Source: Caballeronia peredens
GTDB lineage: Bacteria; Pseudomonadota; Gammaproteobacteria; Burkholderiales; Burkholderiaceae
Reading direction: 5' to 3'
Assembly: GCA_001544595.2 (NCBI GenBank)
Contig: FCOH02000001.1
Location: 248,001 to 312,000 of the forward strand
DNA: 64,000 bases
The stretch's first letter is position 1. Each line of letters begins with the position of its first letter. Below the pieces are notes generated by a model. That model was not told the DNA's origin. It did no database searches and saw nothing but the letters and a program-made list of their open reading frames with translations. The position numbers and the translations under genes were made by a program. Shown in pieces: positions 9,753 to 19,310 of the stretch.

Positions 9753-11204
9753 TCAGTGCGAGATGCTTTCCAGCGACTTGCCGAGCGTTCTCGGCCCCAT
9801 CAGGCCGATCGCGAGAATCACGAGCGTCATCGCGCCCGCAATGAACACGAAGACGCCTGTGACGCCGAACTCCTTCAGCGTGAACGCGATGATGAACGAA
9901 CTGAACACGGCCGAGAGCCGGCTCCACGAATAGACGAAGCCCACCGCACGCGCGCGAATGGCGGTCGGATAGAGTTCCTGCTGATACGCGTGATACGTGA
10001 ACGAAATGATGTTGCCCGCGAGCGTCAGCAACACGCCGAGCACGACGATGATCGTCGCCGACGAGGCCTGGCTGAACAGCAATCCGCTCACGATATTGAG
10101 CGCCGCCATGCCCACGATCACGTGCTTGCGTTCGAAGCGATCGGCGATCCAGTAGCCGAGCAAAGGCCCGAGCGGCGCCGCGAGTCCGATCACGGTCGTA
10201 TACAGCAGACTCGACGTCACCGTGATGCCCTGCTTGACGAGCAGCGTCGGCACCCAGTTCGCGAAGCCGTAGAAGCCGACTGTCTGGAAGATATGGAAGA
10301 TGATCAGCATCACCGTGCGCTTGCGATACGGCGGCTTCCACATGTCGGCGAAACCGGCCTTGCGCGGGACCGGATCGGGCGGTCCGGGTTCGGGCAAAGG
10401 CTTGCCGTGCTGACGCGCGACGGTCGCTTCGAGACGCGTGAGCACATCGTTCGCTTCGTCGATGCGCCCCTTGCTCGCGAGCCAGCGCGGACTCTCCGGC
10501 AAGTTGCGCCGGAAATACCAGACGAACAGCGCGCTCACGCCGCCGAGCAAGGCGACCCAGCGCCAGCCGTCCAGTCCGAAGGGCGCGCGCGGCACGAGCA
10601 GATACGAACAGAACGCCACCACCGGCACGGCTGAAAACCCGACTGCCTGACACACCGCGAAGGCCCGGCCGCGCAGATGTTTGGGTGCAAGCTCCGACAT
10701 ATACGTGCCGATGGTTACCAGCTCCACGCCGATGCCCAACCCTGACACGAAGCGCCAGAAATTGAGTCCGCCAGCCGTGTCCTGAAACGCCATCACCGTG
10801 TTGGCGGCGACGTACCAGAGCATCGACCACGTGAAGATGGCGCGGCGGCCGAAGCGATCGGCGAGAAAGCCGCACGCGGCCGTGCCGAGAAAGAGCCCGC
10901 AGAACAGCGCGGCGATGAAGCTCGCGACGCCGGATGTGCCGAAGAGACCCGTCGTTGTCTGCGTGAGGATGCCGCTCTTGACGAGCCCCGGCGCGATATA
11001 TCCGGTAAAGAGCAGATCGTAGAGTTCGAAGAAGAAGCCGAGGCTCAGCAACAGAATCAGCTTCCAGATTGCGCGCGTTGCGGGAAGCCGGTCGAGGCGC
11101 GCCGAGATTGCGCCGCCGTCGGTCAGCGTTTGGGCGACGATCTCGGCTTCGATCCGCGATGCAGGGCCCGTCGCGCGTAGCGACGCGCTCTCGGAAATGG
11201 CCAT
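9753..11204 (-). CDS. MFS transporter of the sugar/aromatic acid porter group (NiaP-like)
   Basis: 483 residues from the ATG at 11204, which has AGGAGA seven bases upstream; the open frame to 11240 has no such site. About 12 membrane segments, with FFFELYDLLFTGYIAPGL in TM1, the motif-A loop GFLADRFGRR, and PESPRWL after TM6 typical of metabolite:H+ symporters. The large central loop contains a proline-rich stretch (PLPEPGPPDPVPRK). Similar proteins import niacin or aromatic acids, but the substrate cannot be decided here. It lies 186 bases downstream of metE on the same strand. Confidence 0.85.
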   Translation of the reverse strand: MAISESASLRATGPASRIEAEIVAQTLTDGGAISARLDRLPATRAIWKLILLLSLGFFFELYDLLFTGYIAPGLVKSGILTQTTTGLFGTSGVASFIAALFCGLFLGTAACGFLADRFGRRAIFTWSMLWYVAANTVMAFQDTAGGLNFWRFVSGLGIGVELVTIGTYMSELAPKHLRGRAFAVCQAVGFSAVPVVAFCSYLLVPRAPFGLDGWRWVALLGGVSALFVWYFRRNLPESPRWLASKGRIDEANDVLTRLEATVARQHGKPLPEPGPPDPVPRKAGFADMWKPPYRKRTVMLIIFHIFQTVGFYGFANWVPTLLVKQGITVTSSLLYTTVIGLAAPLGPLLGYWIADRFERKHVIVGMAALNIVSGLLFSQASSATIIVVLGVLLTLAGNIISFTYHAYQQELYPTAIRARAVGFVYSWSRLSAVFSSFIIAFTLKEFGVTGVFVFIAGAMTLVILAIGLMGPRTLGKSLESISH

Positions 11205-11390
11205 GGTTGTCTCCTGTATGTGTATTCGAAGGCCGTGCATGCGAATCTAGACGCCGGCGGCGATGCGCAAGAAGTGCTGGTTCGGCAACGGGGGCATCGC
11301 GATCGGCGATGTTCTCGTAAACCCCTGCGCGTGACACAAAAGCAAACTGCCACCCGAAGGTAGCAGCGAGAGACAACATGAGCGCGGCGC

Positions 11391-13682
11391 TTACACGGAT
11401 TGTCGCAACGCGTGCGCGGCCGCCACCATGTTCTGCAGCGCCGGAATGACTTCTTCCCACTGACGCGTTTTCAGGCCGCAATCCGGATTCACCCACAGGC
11501 GTTCCGCGGGAATGCGGAGCGCCGCTTTCTTCATCAGATCGACGATGTGATCGCGGCTCGGGATGTTCGGCGAATGGATGTCGTACACGCCCGGCCCGAT
11601 CTGGTTCGGATAAGCGAAATCATCGAAGGCGTCGAGCAGTTCCATGTCGGAGCGCGAGGTTTCGATCGTGATCACGTCGGCATCCATATCCGCGATCGAC
11701 GCGATGATGTCGTTGAATTCCGAATAGCACATGTGCGTGTGGATCTGCGTCTCGTCCTTCACGCCGTTGGCCGTGATGCGGAACGCTTCCACCGCCCAGC
11801 GCAGATAGTCTTGCCACTGCGAGCGCCGCAGCGGGAGGCCTTCGCGCAAGGCGGCTTCATCGATCTGAATGATGCGCACGCCGGCTTTTTCCAGATCGAG
11901 CACTTCATCGCGGATCGCAAGTGCAAGCTGCTGACACGACACGGAGCGCGGTTGATCGTCGCGCACGAACGACCAGTTGAGGATCGTGACCGGGCCGGTC
12001 AGCATGCCTTTCATCGGCTTGCTCGTCTGCGACGCCGCATATTCGATCCATTCGACGGTCATCGCCTTCGGGCGACTGATATCGCCGAAGAGAATCGGCG
12101 GCTTCACACAGCGCGAGCCATACGACTGAACCCAGCCGAACTGGCTGAACGCATAGCCATCGAGTTGTTCGCCGAAGTATTCGACCATGTCGTTGCGTTC
12201 GGCTTCGCCATGCACGAGCACGTCGAGGCCGAGCGTTTCCTGTTCCCTTACCGCGCGCGTGATTTCCTGTTTCATCGCATGACGATAACCCGTTGCATCG
12301 AGCGCGCCGCTCTTGAACTGGCTGCGCGCATGGCGGATTTCAGGCGTTTGCGGGAAAGAGCCGATGGTTGTCGTCGGAAATGCGGGCAATGCGAGCATCG
12401 CCGCCTGCTTTTGCGCGCGCTGCTCGTACGCGCTTTGACGCCTGCCGAGTGATGCATCGATCTTCGCGACGGACGCCTTCACTGCCGGGTCATGCACGCG
12501 CTTCGAAGTGCGGCGGCTTTCGATGGCGGCGGCATTCGCGGCGAGCGCTTCGGCGACGGCAGCGCGGCCGTGGTTCAACGCGCGGGCCAGCACGCCGATC
12601 TCATCGAGCTTTTGTACCGCGAACGCGAGCCACGACCTGATATCGGCGTCGAGTGTGGCCTCGCTGTTCAGATCGACCGGAACATGCAGCAGCGAGCACG
12701 ACGGCGCGATCCACAGACGATCGCCGAGCCGTCGATGCAACGGTTCGAGCCATTCGAGCGTCGCAGCGAGATCGCTCTTCCAGATGTTGCGGCCGTTGAT
12801 GGCGCCTACCGACAGCACCGCGGTATCGGGCAATTGCGCGATGGCCTGATCGATCTCGTCACGCGCGTTGACCGCATCGATGTGCAGTCCATCGACGGGC
12901 AGCTTGCACGCGAGCGAGAGGTTTTCCTGCAACTGCCCGAAGTAAGTCGCGACCAGCACGCGCACACGCCGCGCCGACAGCGCATCGTAGGCGGTGACGA
13001 ATGCGTCGCGCCATGCTGCATCGAGTTCGGTCACGAGCGCGGGTTCGTCGATCTGCACCCAGTCCACGCCGAGCGCGGCGAAGTGATCGAGCAAGGCCGC
13101 GTACACCGGCAGAATGCGCGGCAGGAGCGCGAGCTTGTCGCTGTCGTCCTTGGCTTTGCCGAGCCACAGATACGTCATCGGTCCGATGATGACGGGCTTG
13201 GCGTTCAGGCCCTGCGCGCGTGCTTCGCCGAGTTGCTCGATGAGGCGCGAGGTGTCGAGCCTGAACTGCGTGTCCGCATCGAACTCGGGCACGATGTAGT
13301 GATAGTTCGTGTCGAACCATTTGGTCATTTCGCCCGCGGCCACACCGCCGCAGCACGCGGCGTGTTCTTCCTCGCGTGGCGCCGAACGGCCGCGCGCGAC
13401 GCGGAAATAGTTGTCCAGTGCGTCGCCATGGAAGTCGCGAACGCGCTCAGGCAGATTGCCGAGCGTGAAGCTCATGTCCAGCACCTGATCGTAGAACGAG
13501 AAATCGCCGGCTGGCACGTAGTCCAGATTCGCTTGCTCCTTCCAGTGCCGCGCGCGCAGCGCCGCACCGAGCGACTCCAGTTCGTCGCGCGACGATTCGC
13601 TTTTCCAGTACTTTTCGAGCGCGAATTTCAGTTCGCGTCTGGCGCCGATGCGCGGAAAGCCCAGGTTGTGTGTGGTAGCCAT
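11391..13682 (-). CDS. metE: Cobalamin-independent methionine synthase
   Basis: 763 residues, full length. It transfers the methyl group of 5-methyltetrahydropteroyl-triglutamate to homocysteine in the cytoplasm, the last step of methionine synthesis. The N-terminus ([21 protein letters not shown]) and the C-terminal zinc ligands are intact: the HMC motif in THMCYSEF, and the cysteine in [25 protein letters not shown] and TTIGSFPQT are also present. It is divergent from metR with 111 bases between the starts, and a MetR-like site lies in that gap. No cobalamin riboswitch fits in so short a leader. Confidence 0.98.
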   Translation of the reverse strand: MATTHNLGFPRIGARRELKFALEKYWKSESSRDELESLGAALRARHWKEQANLDYVPAGDFSFYDQVLDMSFTLGNLPERVRDFHGDALDNYFRVARGRSAPREEEHAACCGGVAAGEMTKWFDTNYHYIVPEFDADTQFRLDTSRLIEQLGEARAQGLNAKPVIIGPMTYLWLGKAKDDSDKLALLPRILPVYAALLDHFAALGVDWVQIDEPALVTELDAAWRDAFVTAYDALSARRVRVLVATYFGQLQENLSLACKLPVDGLHIDAVNARDEIDQAIAQLPDTAVLSVGAINGRNIWKSDLAATLEWLEPLHRRLGDRLWIAPSCSLLHVPVDLNSEATLDADIRSWLAFAVQKLDEIGVLARALNHGRAAVAEALAANAAAIESRRTSKRVHDPAVKASVAKIDASLGRRQSAYEQRAQKQAAMLALPAFPTTTIGSFPQTPEIRHARSQFKSGALDATGYRHAMKQEITRAVREQETLGLDVLVHGEAERNDMVEYFGEQLDGYAFSQFGWVQSYGSRCVKPPILFGDISRPKAMTVEWIEYAASQTSKPMKGMLTGPVTILNWSFVRDDQPRSVSCQQLALAIRDEVLDLEKAGVRIIQIDEAALREGLPLRRSQWQDYLRWAVEAFRITANGVKDETQIHTHMCYSEFNDIIASIADMDADVITIETSRSDMELLDAFDDFAYPNQIGPGVYDIHSPNIPSRDHIVDLMKKAALRIPAERLWVNPDCGLKTRQWEEVIPALQNMVAAAHALRQSV

Positions 13683-13748
13683 CGTGCGTTGTCGTCCGTA
13701 AGAGATAAACCGGTGACGATGATAGAATTTTCGACGTATGAATAAAAA

Positions 13749-13761
13749 TGGAATATTTTCA
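13749..13761. promoter_or_regulatory. Probable MetR binding site between metE and metR
   Basis: The 13-mer TGGAATATTTTCA differs at one base from the MetR consensus TGAA-N5-TTCA known in enteric bacteria. It overlaps a wider inverted repeat, TATGAA (13737-13742) and TTCATA (13758-13763). Its place in the metE-metR gap fits homocysteine-dependent activation of metE and autorepression of metR. Confidence 0.6.
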
Positions 13762-13793
13762 TACTTCGATTAACTTTGTTCATGGAGAGCGTC

Positions 13794-14708
13794 ATGCTCG
13801 AGCGCAGTCATCTGATGGTTGTGCGGGAAGTCGAGAAGCAGGGATCGATGACCGCTGCGGCCGACGTGTTGAATCTCACGCAGTCCGCGCTGAGTCATGC
13901 GGTCAGAAAACTGGAGCAGCAACTCGGCACGCCGGTCTGGACGCGCGAAGGGCGCAGCATGCGGCTCACGCAGGCAGGCAACTATCTGCTGAGTCTCGCG
14001 AACCGGATGCTGCCGCAATTCGAGCAGGCGGAAGCGCGCATGAAGCAATATGCGCAGGGCGAGCGGGGCACATTGCGCATCGGCATGGAATGCCACCCGT
14101 GCTATCAGTGGCTGATGAAGGTCGTGTCGCCGTATCTCGCGAGCTGGCCGGACGTCGATGTCGATGTGAAGCAGCGCTTCCAGTTCGGCGGCATCGGCGC
14201 GCTGTTCGGCTATGACATCGACGTGCTCGTCACGCCTGACCCGATCAAGAAGCCGGGGCTGCGATTCGAGCCGGTGTTCGATTACGAGCAAGTGCTCGTC
14301 GTGGCCGAAGAGCATGCGCTGGCATCTGCCGCCTATGTCGTTCCCGAGCAGCTCGCGTCCGAAGTGCTCATCACGTATCCGGTCGAAACCGATCGGCTGG
14401 ACATCTACACGCGTTTCCTGACGCCGGCGAATGTCGTGCCGCGCCGCCAGAAGGTGATCGAAACCACTGACATCATGATGCAGATGGTCGCGAGCGGGCG
14501 CGGCGTGGCCGCGTTGCCGCGCTGGCTCGCGGAAGAGTATGCGGAGCGCATGCCGCTTACGCCGCTCAAGCTTGGGAAGAAGGGCATCGCGAAGAAGATC
14601 TGCCTCGGTGTTCGCGAGGCGGACCGCGCAATCGACTATCTCGCGGCTTTCGTTGCGCTGGCGCGCGACGCGGACTGGACGCGCGCGAAGATCCGCTCGA
14701 AGCGCTGA
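13794..14708 (+). CDS. metR: LysR family activator of methionine synthesis MetR
   Basis: 304 residues from the ATG at 13794. HTH region at residues 1-60 (MLERSHLMVVREVEKQGSMT, then SALSHAVRKLEQQLG). The effector domain contains IGMECHPCYQW, which matches the ECHSC motif of enteric MetR, the homocysteine co-effector regulator. The open frame extends upstream to a TTG at 13776, but GGAG stands six bases before 13794 and alignment with MetR starts there. Divergent from metE, its expected main target. Confidence 0.95.
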   Translation: MLERSHLMVVREVEKQGSMTAAADVLNLTQSALSHAVRKLEQQLGTPVWTREGRSMRLTQAGNYLLSLANRMLPQFEQAEARMKQYAQGERGTLRIGMECHPCYQWLMKVVSPYLASWPDVDVDVKQRFQFGGIGALFGYDIDVLVTPDPIKKPGLRFEPVFDYEQVLVVAEEHALASAAYVVPEQLASEVLITYPVETDRLDIYTRFLTPANVVPRRQKVIETTDIMMQMVASGRGVAALPRWLAEEYAERMPLTPLKLGKKGIAKKICLGVREADRAIDYLAAFVALARDADWTRAKIRSKR

Positions 14709-14801
14709 GCCACCCGCAACAGCGCGATTCGTAATTCACGGCTAATTCAGCGGGACGAAGATGACACATCACCAAGTCGTCATCAACCCAAGGAGTTATC
14801 C

Positions 14802-15131
14802 ATGAAGCACATCGCCAAAGTCGCCGCCGTTTTGATCTGCATCGCCGTTTCGCAGGCGGCCAGCGCGCAGGAAAAGAAAGTCAGCCCCATGAAGATGACC
14901 TGCTCGGACTATGCGGCCGTCGATGAAGCATATCGCCCGGCGCTGGTCTACTGGGTCGCGGGCGTCGACAAGCTCGGCGTCAAGGAAACGGACACCGTCA
15001 CCGTCGATACGATGCAGCCCGTGGGCGCGGCCGTGCTCGAAGAGTGCAAGATCGACCCGAAAGCATCCTTCGTGTCCAAAGTCAGATCGATGATCAAGGC
15101 GAAGAAGATTTCGCTCTTCGAGCATCACTGA
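14802..15131 (+). CDS. Small periplasmic HdeA/HdeB-like protein
   Basis: 109 residues with a signal peptide (MKHIAKVAAVLICIAVSQAASA, probable cut before QEKK). The mature part has two cysteines (in MTCSDYAAVDEAYRP and EECKIDP), spaced as in the single disulfide of the HdeA acid-stress chaperone, and the TC.D..AVDE..P pattern of that family. HdeA prevents aggregation of periplasmic proteins at low pH; a similar role is an inference. AAGGAG lies seven bases before the start. It is a single gene 93 bases after metR. Confidence 0.75.
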   Translation: MKHIAKVAAVLICIAVSQAASAQEKKVSPMKMTCSDYAAVDEAYRPALVYWVAGVDKLGVKETDTVTVDTMQPVGAAVLEECKIDPKASFVSKVRSMIKAKKISLFEHH

Positions 15132-15405
15132 ATCGATTGCCCGCGTTCGAGCGCTGCGCACGCATGAGCGAGACGCGCCGCTCGATCTCGGTGACGAGAC
15201 CCGGATGAACGCATCACAGAGCGGTATCAGACAGGCACTCAAATCGCGATGCGGCTCTTCGCATTCGAGTTCTTCTGCATCGGCGGGCTGCATATCGCGT
15301 GACGGCGCGTTCGACACATGCTCATTCTCGGCTCACTCTCGGCGCGCATGATCGATAGTATGGGATCGCAGCAACCTGGTCATCACTCATCAGACGAGAG
15401 CCGCC

Positions 15406-17034
15406 ATGAACAACATGCAATTTACATCGTACGTCGAGGCACTTCTCGATCAATTGGCGATGCATGCAGACAGCGCCGTCTTGCGTTATCGCGGCCAGGA
15501 TGTAACGGGCGCAGCGCTGCGCGGATCGATCTATCGATATGCCCGCGCGCTCGAGGCGCTCGATGTGGGACGTGGCTCGTTCGTCGCGATGTTCGCGCCG
15601 AATTGCCCCGATGCGCTCGCCGTGCGCTATGCATCCAACCTGCTCGGTGCCGCGACGATGTTCCTGCCTGCGATTGTCGAAGCAAGCCGCAGGGACGCGT
15701 TGCTCGCGCGGCTTCAGCCGACGCATCTGATCGCCTTTGCCGAAACGGCTGGCCTGATGCCCGATACGACGGACGCGCGCATCGCATATATCGGCGCAGG
15801 CCCGGAAGATGTACGGCTCGACGAACGCGCTCGCACGCAATCGGATGCGCCGATGCCGGGCCGTGCGCATGCCGATGATCTGGCGGTAGTCGTGTGCTCG
15901 GGCGGCACGACGGGCTTGCCGAAAGCCAGTTGCCGCTCGTTTGCGGCGTATTCCGGCATGGTGAAGGCCGCGAGCGATACGAAGCGGCGGCAGCTCGTGA
16001 ACGGCGCGCTGGCTTATCTGTCGCAAGTGCTCGTCGACATGACGCTGGCCGGTGGCGGTACGGTGGTGCTGGCAGACCGATACGATGCCGCCAGCACCCT
16101 TGAGACGATCGAAGCCGAGCGCATCACCGACATGCTTCTCGTCGAGCCGCAGCTCTTCGAAACCATGGATCATCCGGATGTCGCACGGCGCGATTTGTCA
16201 TCGTTGCGCAGCATCGCGCACGTCGGCGGATCGGCGCCCGCGGTGCTGCGTGGACGCGCGATGAAACGGCTGGGGCCGGTGCTCACGCACATGTACGGCG
16301 CGAGTGAAGCGGGACTCGTGAGCGTGCTGCCTGCGAGCGAGGCGAGCGCGAGGGCGGATCTTCTGTCGAGCGCAGGCCGGGTTCGCGCGGGCGTGGACGT
16401 GCGCGTGCGTTGCAGCGATGGTTCGCTGGCGCACGACGGAGAGGCCGGAAGCATCGAAGTGAAATCGGCTGCGGTAGCGGCGGGGTATCGCAATCAGCCC
16501 GACGAGCAGGCAAAGAAATTCGTCGACGGATGGTGCCTGATGGGCGATATCGGTTATATCGACGCGGAAGGCTATCTGCACATACTCGGCCGCGCCGCGG
16601 ACGTGGCTCAGATCGACGGACTGATCATCGGCCCGACGCAGATCGAGGACGTCCTCTGCAGTCTTCCCGATGTGCGCTATGCAGTGGCCTTTGCAGCGAT
16701 TGGCGCGTCGGATGGCCGCGCATGGACGGTGGCCGTCGAGCCCTGGCATGGCCGAATGATCGACGTCGAGCGATGCACGCGTGTGTTGAGTGCGTGTTTC
16801 GGCGCGTGCGTCGCGAATGCTTTGCGCGTTGCCGTGTTCGAACGCGTGCCGCTCACGGAGCAAGGCAAACCTGATCGCGTGACGATCGAGAAGATGTGTG
16901 CGAGTCCTCTCGATGTAGACATGTGCACGGATCAGTGTGTTCGTCGGGCACCGTGCGTGTCTTCGGACGTCATGCAATCAACGGATCAGCCCGTATCGCC
17001 ACCCGCGACCGGCAACACCGTGCCGGTGATATAG
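15406..17034 (+). CDS. AMP-forming acyl-CoA synthetase / ligase family protein
   Basis: 542 residues of the ANL superfamily. It has the P-loop VVCSGGTTGLPKAS (residues about 164-177), MYGASEAG, the adenylate-binding DIGYIDAEGYLHILGR, and the late catalytic lysine in TEQGKPDRV. It should activate a carboxylic acid to an acyl adenylate and then a CoA thioester; the substrate is unknown, though the neighbouring benzoate genes make an aromatic acid possible. The last ~35 residues (Cys-rich CTDQCVRRAPC and on) go beyond the usual end of the family and run 49 bases into the antisense of the benD end, so the natural C-terminus looks extended. Confidence 0.82.
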   Translation: MNNMQFTSYVEALLDQLAMHADSAVLRYRGQDVTGAALRGSIYRYARALEALDVGRGSFVAMFAPNCPDALAVRYASNLLGAATMFLPAIVEASRRDALLARLQPTHLIAFAETAGLMPDTTDARIAYIGAGPEDVRLDERARTQSDAPMPGRAHADDLAVVVCSGGTTGLPKASCRSFAAYSGMVKAASDTKRRQLVNGALAYLSQVLVDMTLAGGGTVVLADRYDAASTLETIEAERITDMLLVEPQLFETMDHPDVARRDLSSLRSIAHVGGSAPAVLRGRAMKRLGPVLTHMYGASEAGLVSVLPASEASARADLLSSAGRVRAGVDVRVRCSDGSLAHDGEAGSIEVKSAAVAAGYRNQPDEQAKKFVDGWCLMGDIGYIDAEGYLHILGRAADVAQIDGLIIGPTQIEDVLCSLPDVRYAVAFAAIGASDGRAWTVAVEPWHGRMIDVERCTRVLSACFGACVANALRVAVFERVPLTEQGKPDRVTIEKMCASPLDVDMCTDQCVRRAPCVSSDVMQSTDQPVSPPATGNTVPVI

Positions 17035-17762
17035 CCCGCCTCGTCCGATGCGAGAAAGAGAATCGGCGCGACCTGTTCGTCGATGCTGCCATAGCGCTTG
17101 AGAAAAGTGGATTCGGTGACCTGCTTCACCGCTTCACTCATCCACGCTTTCTCCTGCTCGCTGTCGCCGGATGCGTTGCGCGGGACTCGCCGCGCGGGCG
17201 CTGTCGTCCCGCCCGGTGCCGTAGCGACGACGCGGATGTTGTGCTCGGCGTATTCCATCGCGAGCGATTGCGTAATCGCATTGACGCCGCCCTTCGCGGC
17301 CGAGTAAGGCACACGGCGAATGCCTCGCGTGGCGTTCGAGGAAACATTGACGATCGTTCCGCCGCCGCGCGCGAGCAGGTGCCGCAATACTGCGTGACAC
17401 GCATAGAGCGTGGGCATCAGCGAGCGGCGAATTTCCGCATCGATTTGCGCGGGCTCGAACTCGGCAAATGGACGCATGCGGATCGCACCACCCACACCGT
17501 TGATCAGTATGTCGATGCCGCCGAATCGTTGCGCTGCGAAATCCATCGTCGCTCTGGCGCCTTCGTAGGTCTCTAGATCGGCGACGAAGCCCGCGGTGTC
17601 TGCGTTTGCGGCCTCGGCTGCGACTTCAGAGACAAAATCCGCGCGATCCACGAACAACACGCGCGCGCCTTCTTCCGCCGCGCGCAGCGCCACGCTACGC
17701 CCGATGCCCTGCGCCGCGCCGGTCACGATCATGACCTTGCCAGCAAATCGATGCGTATTCAT
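16986..17762 (-). CDS. benD: Benzoate cis-diol dehydrogenase
   Basis: 258 residues, short-chain dehydrogenase. It oxidises 1,6-dihydroxycyclohexa-2,4-diene-1-carboxylate to catechol with loss of CO2, using NAD+. Seen are the cofactor motif TGAAQGIG (about 14-21), NGVGG, the catalytic Ser in NVSSN, and YSAAKGG (Tyr/Lys). The ATG at 17762 overlaps the benC stop as ATGA, which fixes the start and shows translational coupling. Last gene of the catA-benABCD operon. Its 3' end overlaps the convergent AMP-ligase frame by 49 bases. Confidence 0.95.
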   Translation of the reverse strand: MNTHRFAGKVMIVTGAAQGIGRSVALRAAEEGARVLFVDRADFVSEVAAEAANADTAGFVADLETYEGARATMDFAAQRFGGIDILINGVGGAIRMRPFAEFEPAQIDAEIRRSLMPTLYACHAVLRHLLARGGGTIVNVSSNATRGIRRVPYSAAKGGVNAITQSLAMEYAEHNIRVVATAPGGTTAPARRVPRNASGDSEQEKAWMSEAVKQVTESTFLKRYGSIDEQVAPILFLASDEAGYITGTVLPVAGGDTG

Positions 17763-18781
17763 GCAGTCACCGGTGCGGCGTTGGGAGTGAACTTCTCGTA
17801 GTGGAAGCTGTTGGGTTTGACGCCGTTGTCGTCGAAGTACTTGCGCACTGCATCGACCATCGGCGGCGGGCCGCACAGATACACGTCGACGTCTCCATCG
17901 TTCAGCGCTTCAGGCGGCATATGCTGCGTCACCCAGCCTTTACGGGGATGGCCCGATTCGGCATCGGCCACGACGGTCGCGTAAGTGAAGTTCGGGAGCT
18001 TCGCCTTATATGTCTCGATCGCTTCGACCAGAACGAGGTCGAGATCGCGCGTCACGCCATAAATCAGATGGATTTGTTGCTGCGGGTTGGTGCGCGCCAG
18101 CACTTCCAGCATCGAGAGAAAGGGCGCGAGTCCCGTGCCGCCCGCGAGGAACAAAACGGGCCGTTCCACCGCGCGCAGATAGAAGCTGCCGAGCGGTCCG
18201 GTCAACTCCACCTTGTTGCCGGGTTTCGCGGCTTCGAGCCACGTGCTCATCAGGCCGCCGGGAATCTTCTTGATCAGAAAACTGATCTTCGATTCGCCCG
18301 GTGCGGACGAGAACGAATACGAGCGATGCCGGCCGCTCTCCGGCACATCGATGTTCACGTACTGACCCGCCAGAAACACGGGCGCGTGAGCATCGACATC
18401 GAGTTCGAGCACGACAGCCGCATCGTTATGCTGTTCGACCTTGGTGACGGTCGCGGCGAACTTGCTTTGTTCGGTCTTGCACGCCGTCGACGATGCCGGC
18501 ACGGCAATCACGCAATCGCTTTGCGGCACCATCTGACAGGTGAGGACGAGTCCGGTTTCCTTTTCGTCGTCGCTCAATGCATCTTCGATGTAGTCGTCGC
18601 CGAGGTCGTAACGGCCGCTTTCGGCGCGGCATTTGCAGGTGCCGCACACGCCGTCGGAGCAATCCATCGGCAGATTGATCTTGGCGCGAAACGCGGCGTC
18701 GAGTACCTTCTCGCCGGCCTTGCATTCGACAAAGCGCGTTACGCCGTCTTCGAAATTCAGTGCAATGTTAAAACTGGACAT
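17759..18781 (-). CDS. benC: Benzoate 1,2-dioxygenase reductase
   Basis: 340 residues. The N-terminal plant-type [2Fe-2S] ferredoxin domain has CSDGVCGTCKC and a distant fourth Cys in LTCQM. It is followed by FAD-binding (RSYSFSSAPG) and NAD-binding (LAGGTGLAPFLSML; YLCGPPPMVDAV) domains. It passes electrons from NADH to the BenAB oxygenase. AGGAGG stands six bases before the ATG at 18781. The stop overlaps the benD start as ATGA. It lies 40 bases downstream of benB in the operon. Confidence 0.96.
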   Translation of the reverse strand: MSSFNIALNFEDGVTRFVECKAGEKVLDAAFRAKINLPMDCSDGVCGTCKCRAESGRYDLGDDYIEDALSDDEKETGLVLTCQMVPQSDCVIAVPASSTACKTEQSKFAATVTKVEQHNDAAVVLELDVDAHAPVFLAGQYVNIDVPESGRHRSYSFSSAPGESKISFLIKKIPGGLMSTWLEAAKPGNKVELTGPLGSFYLRAVERPVLFLAGGTGLAPFLSMLEVLARTNPQQQIHLIYGVTRDLDLVLVEAIETYKAKLPNFTYATVVADAESGHPRKGWVTQHMPPEALNDGDVDVYLCGPPPMVDAVRKYFDDNGVKPNSFHYEKFTPNAAPVTA

Positions 18782-18821
18782 GTTGCCTCCTTCACTTCCT
18801 GTCTCTTGCCGCCACGCGATC

Positions 18822-19310
18822 TCAGACGTGATAGACGTCCAGCACCTGACGGATGTAGTCATTCTTCAGCACGATCTTCTTGTATGCGATCAGCAAGAGA
18901 TCATCGACCCGGCGCAAGGTGACGAACATCGTTCCGAAGAAATGGTCGTTCAGCTTGTAGCGGTGATTGAGCGTGTTGAAGTTGTAGCGTACGTCCACCT
19001 CGTTGTCGCGCTCGGCCAGCACTTCCACGTTCGTGACGTTGTGGCTCGTACGCGGCTCGGGCATCGACGCGCTGCTGCGCTCCGTCTTGATGCGGAACAC
19101 ACGATCTTCCAGGCCGCCACGATCCGGGTAGTACATCAGCGAGATCTGGCTTTCGTGGTCGCTGGTGAGTTGGTCGTCGTCGTCCCATGCCGGCATCCAG
19201 TACGTGACATCTTCCGTGTAGCAGGCAAGCCACTCGTCCCACTGACGATCATCGAGCAGGCGCGCTTCGCGATACAACGTCGCGCAGATTTTCTGGTAGT
19301 CGAAGCTCAT
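18822..19310 (-). CDS. benB: Benzoate 1,2-dioxygenase small (beta) subunit
   Basis: 162 residues, normal length for the beta subunit of ring-hydroxylating dioxygenases (cystatin/NTF2-like fold). It shows [25 protein letters not shown] and a conserved C-terminal [19 protein letters not shown]. It forms the alpha3beta3 oxygenase with BenA. The ATG at 19310 overlaps the benA stop (ATGA), so translation is coupled and subunits are made in equal amounts. Confidence 0.95.
   Translation of the reverse strand: MSFDYQKICATLYREARLLDDRQWDEWLACYTEDVTYWMPAWDDDDQLTSDHESQISLMYYPDRGGLEDRVFRIKTERSSASMPEPRTSHNVTNVEVLAERDNEVDVRYNFNTLNHRYKLNDHFFGTMFVTLRRVDDLLLIAYKKIVLKNDYIRQVLDVYHV

Noticed and set aside
13683..13793. 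Cobalamin riboswitch upstream of metE
   Set aside because: The gap of 111 bases to metR is too short and the cobalamin-box sequence was not seen.
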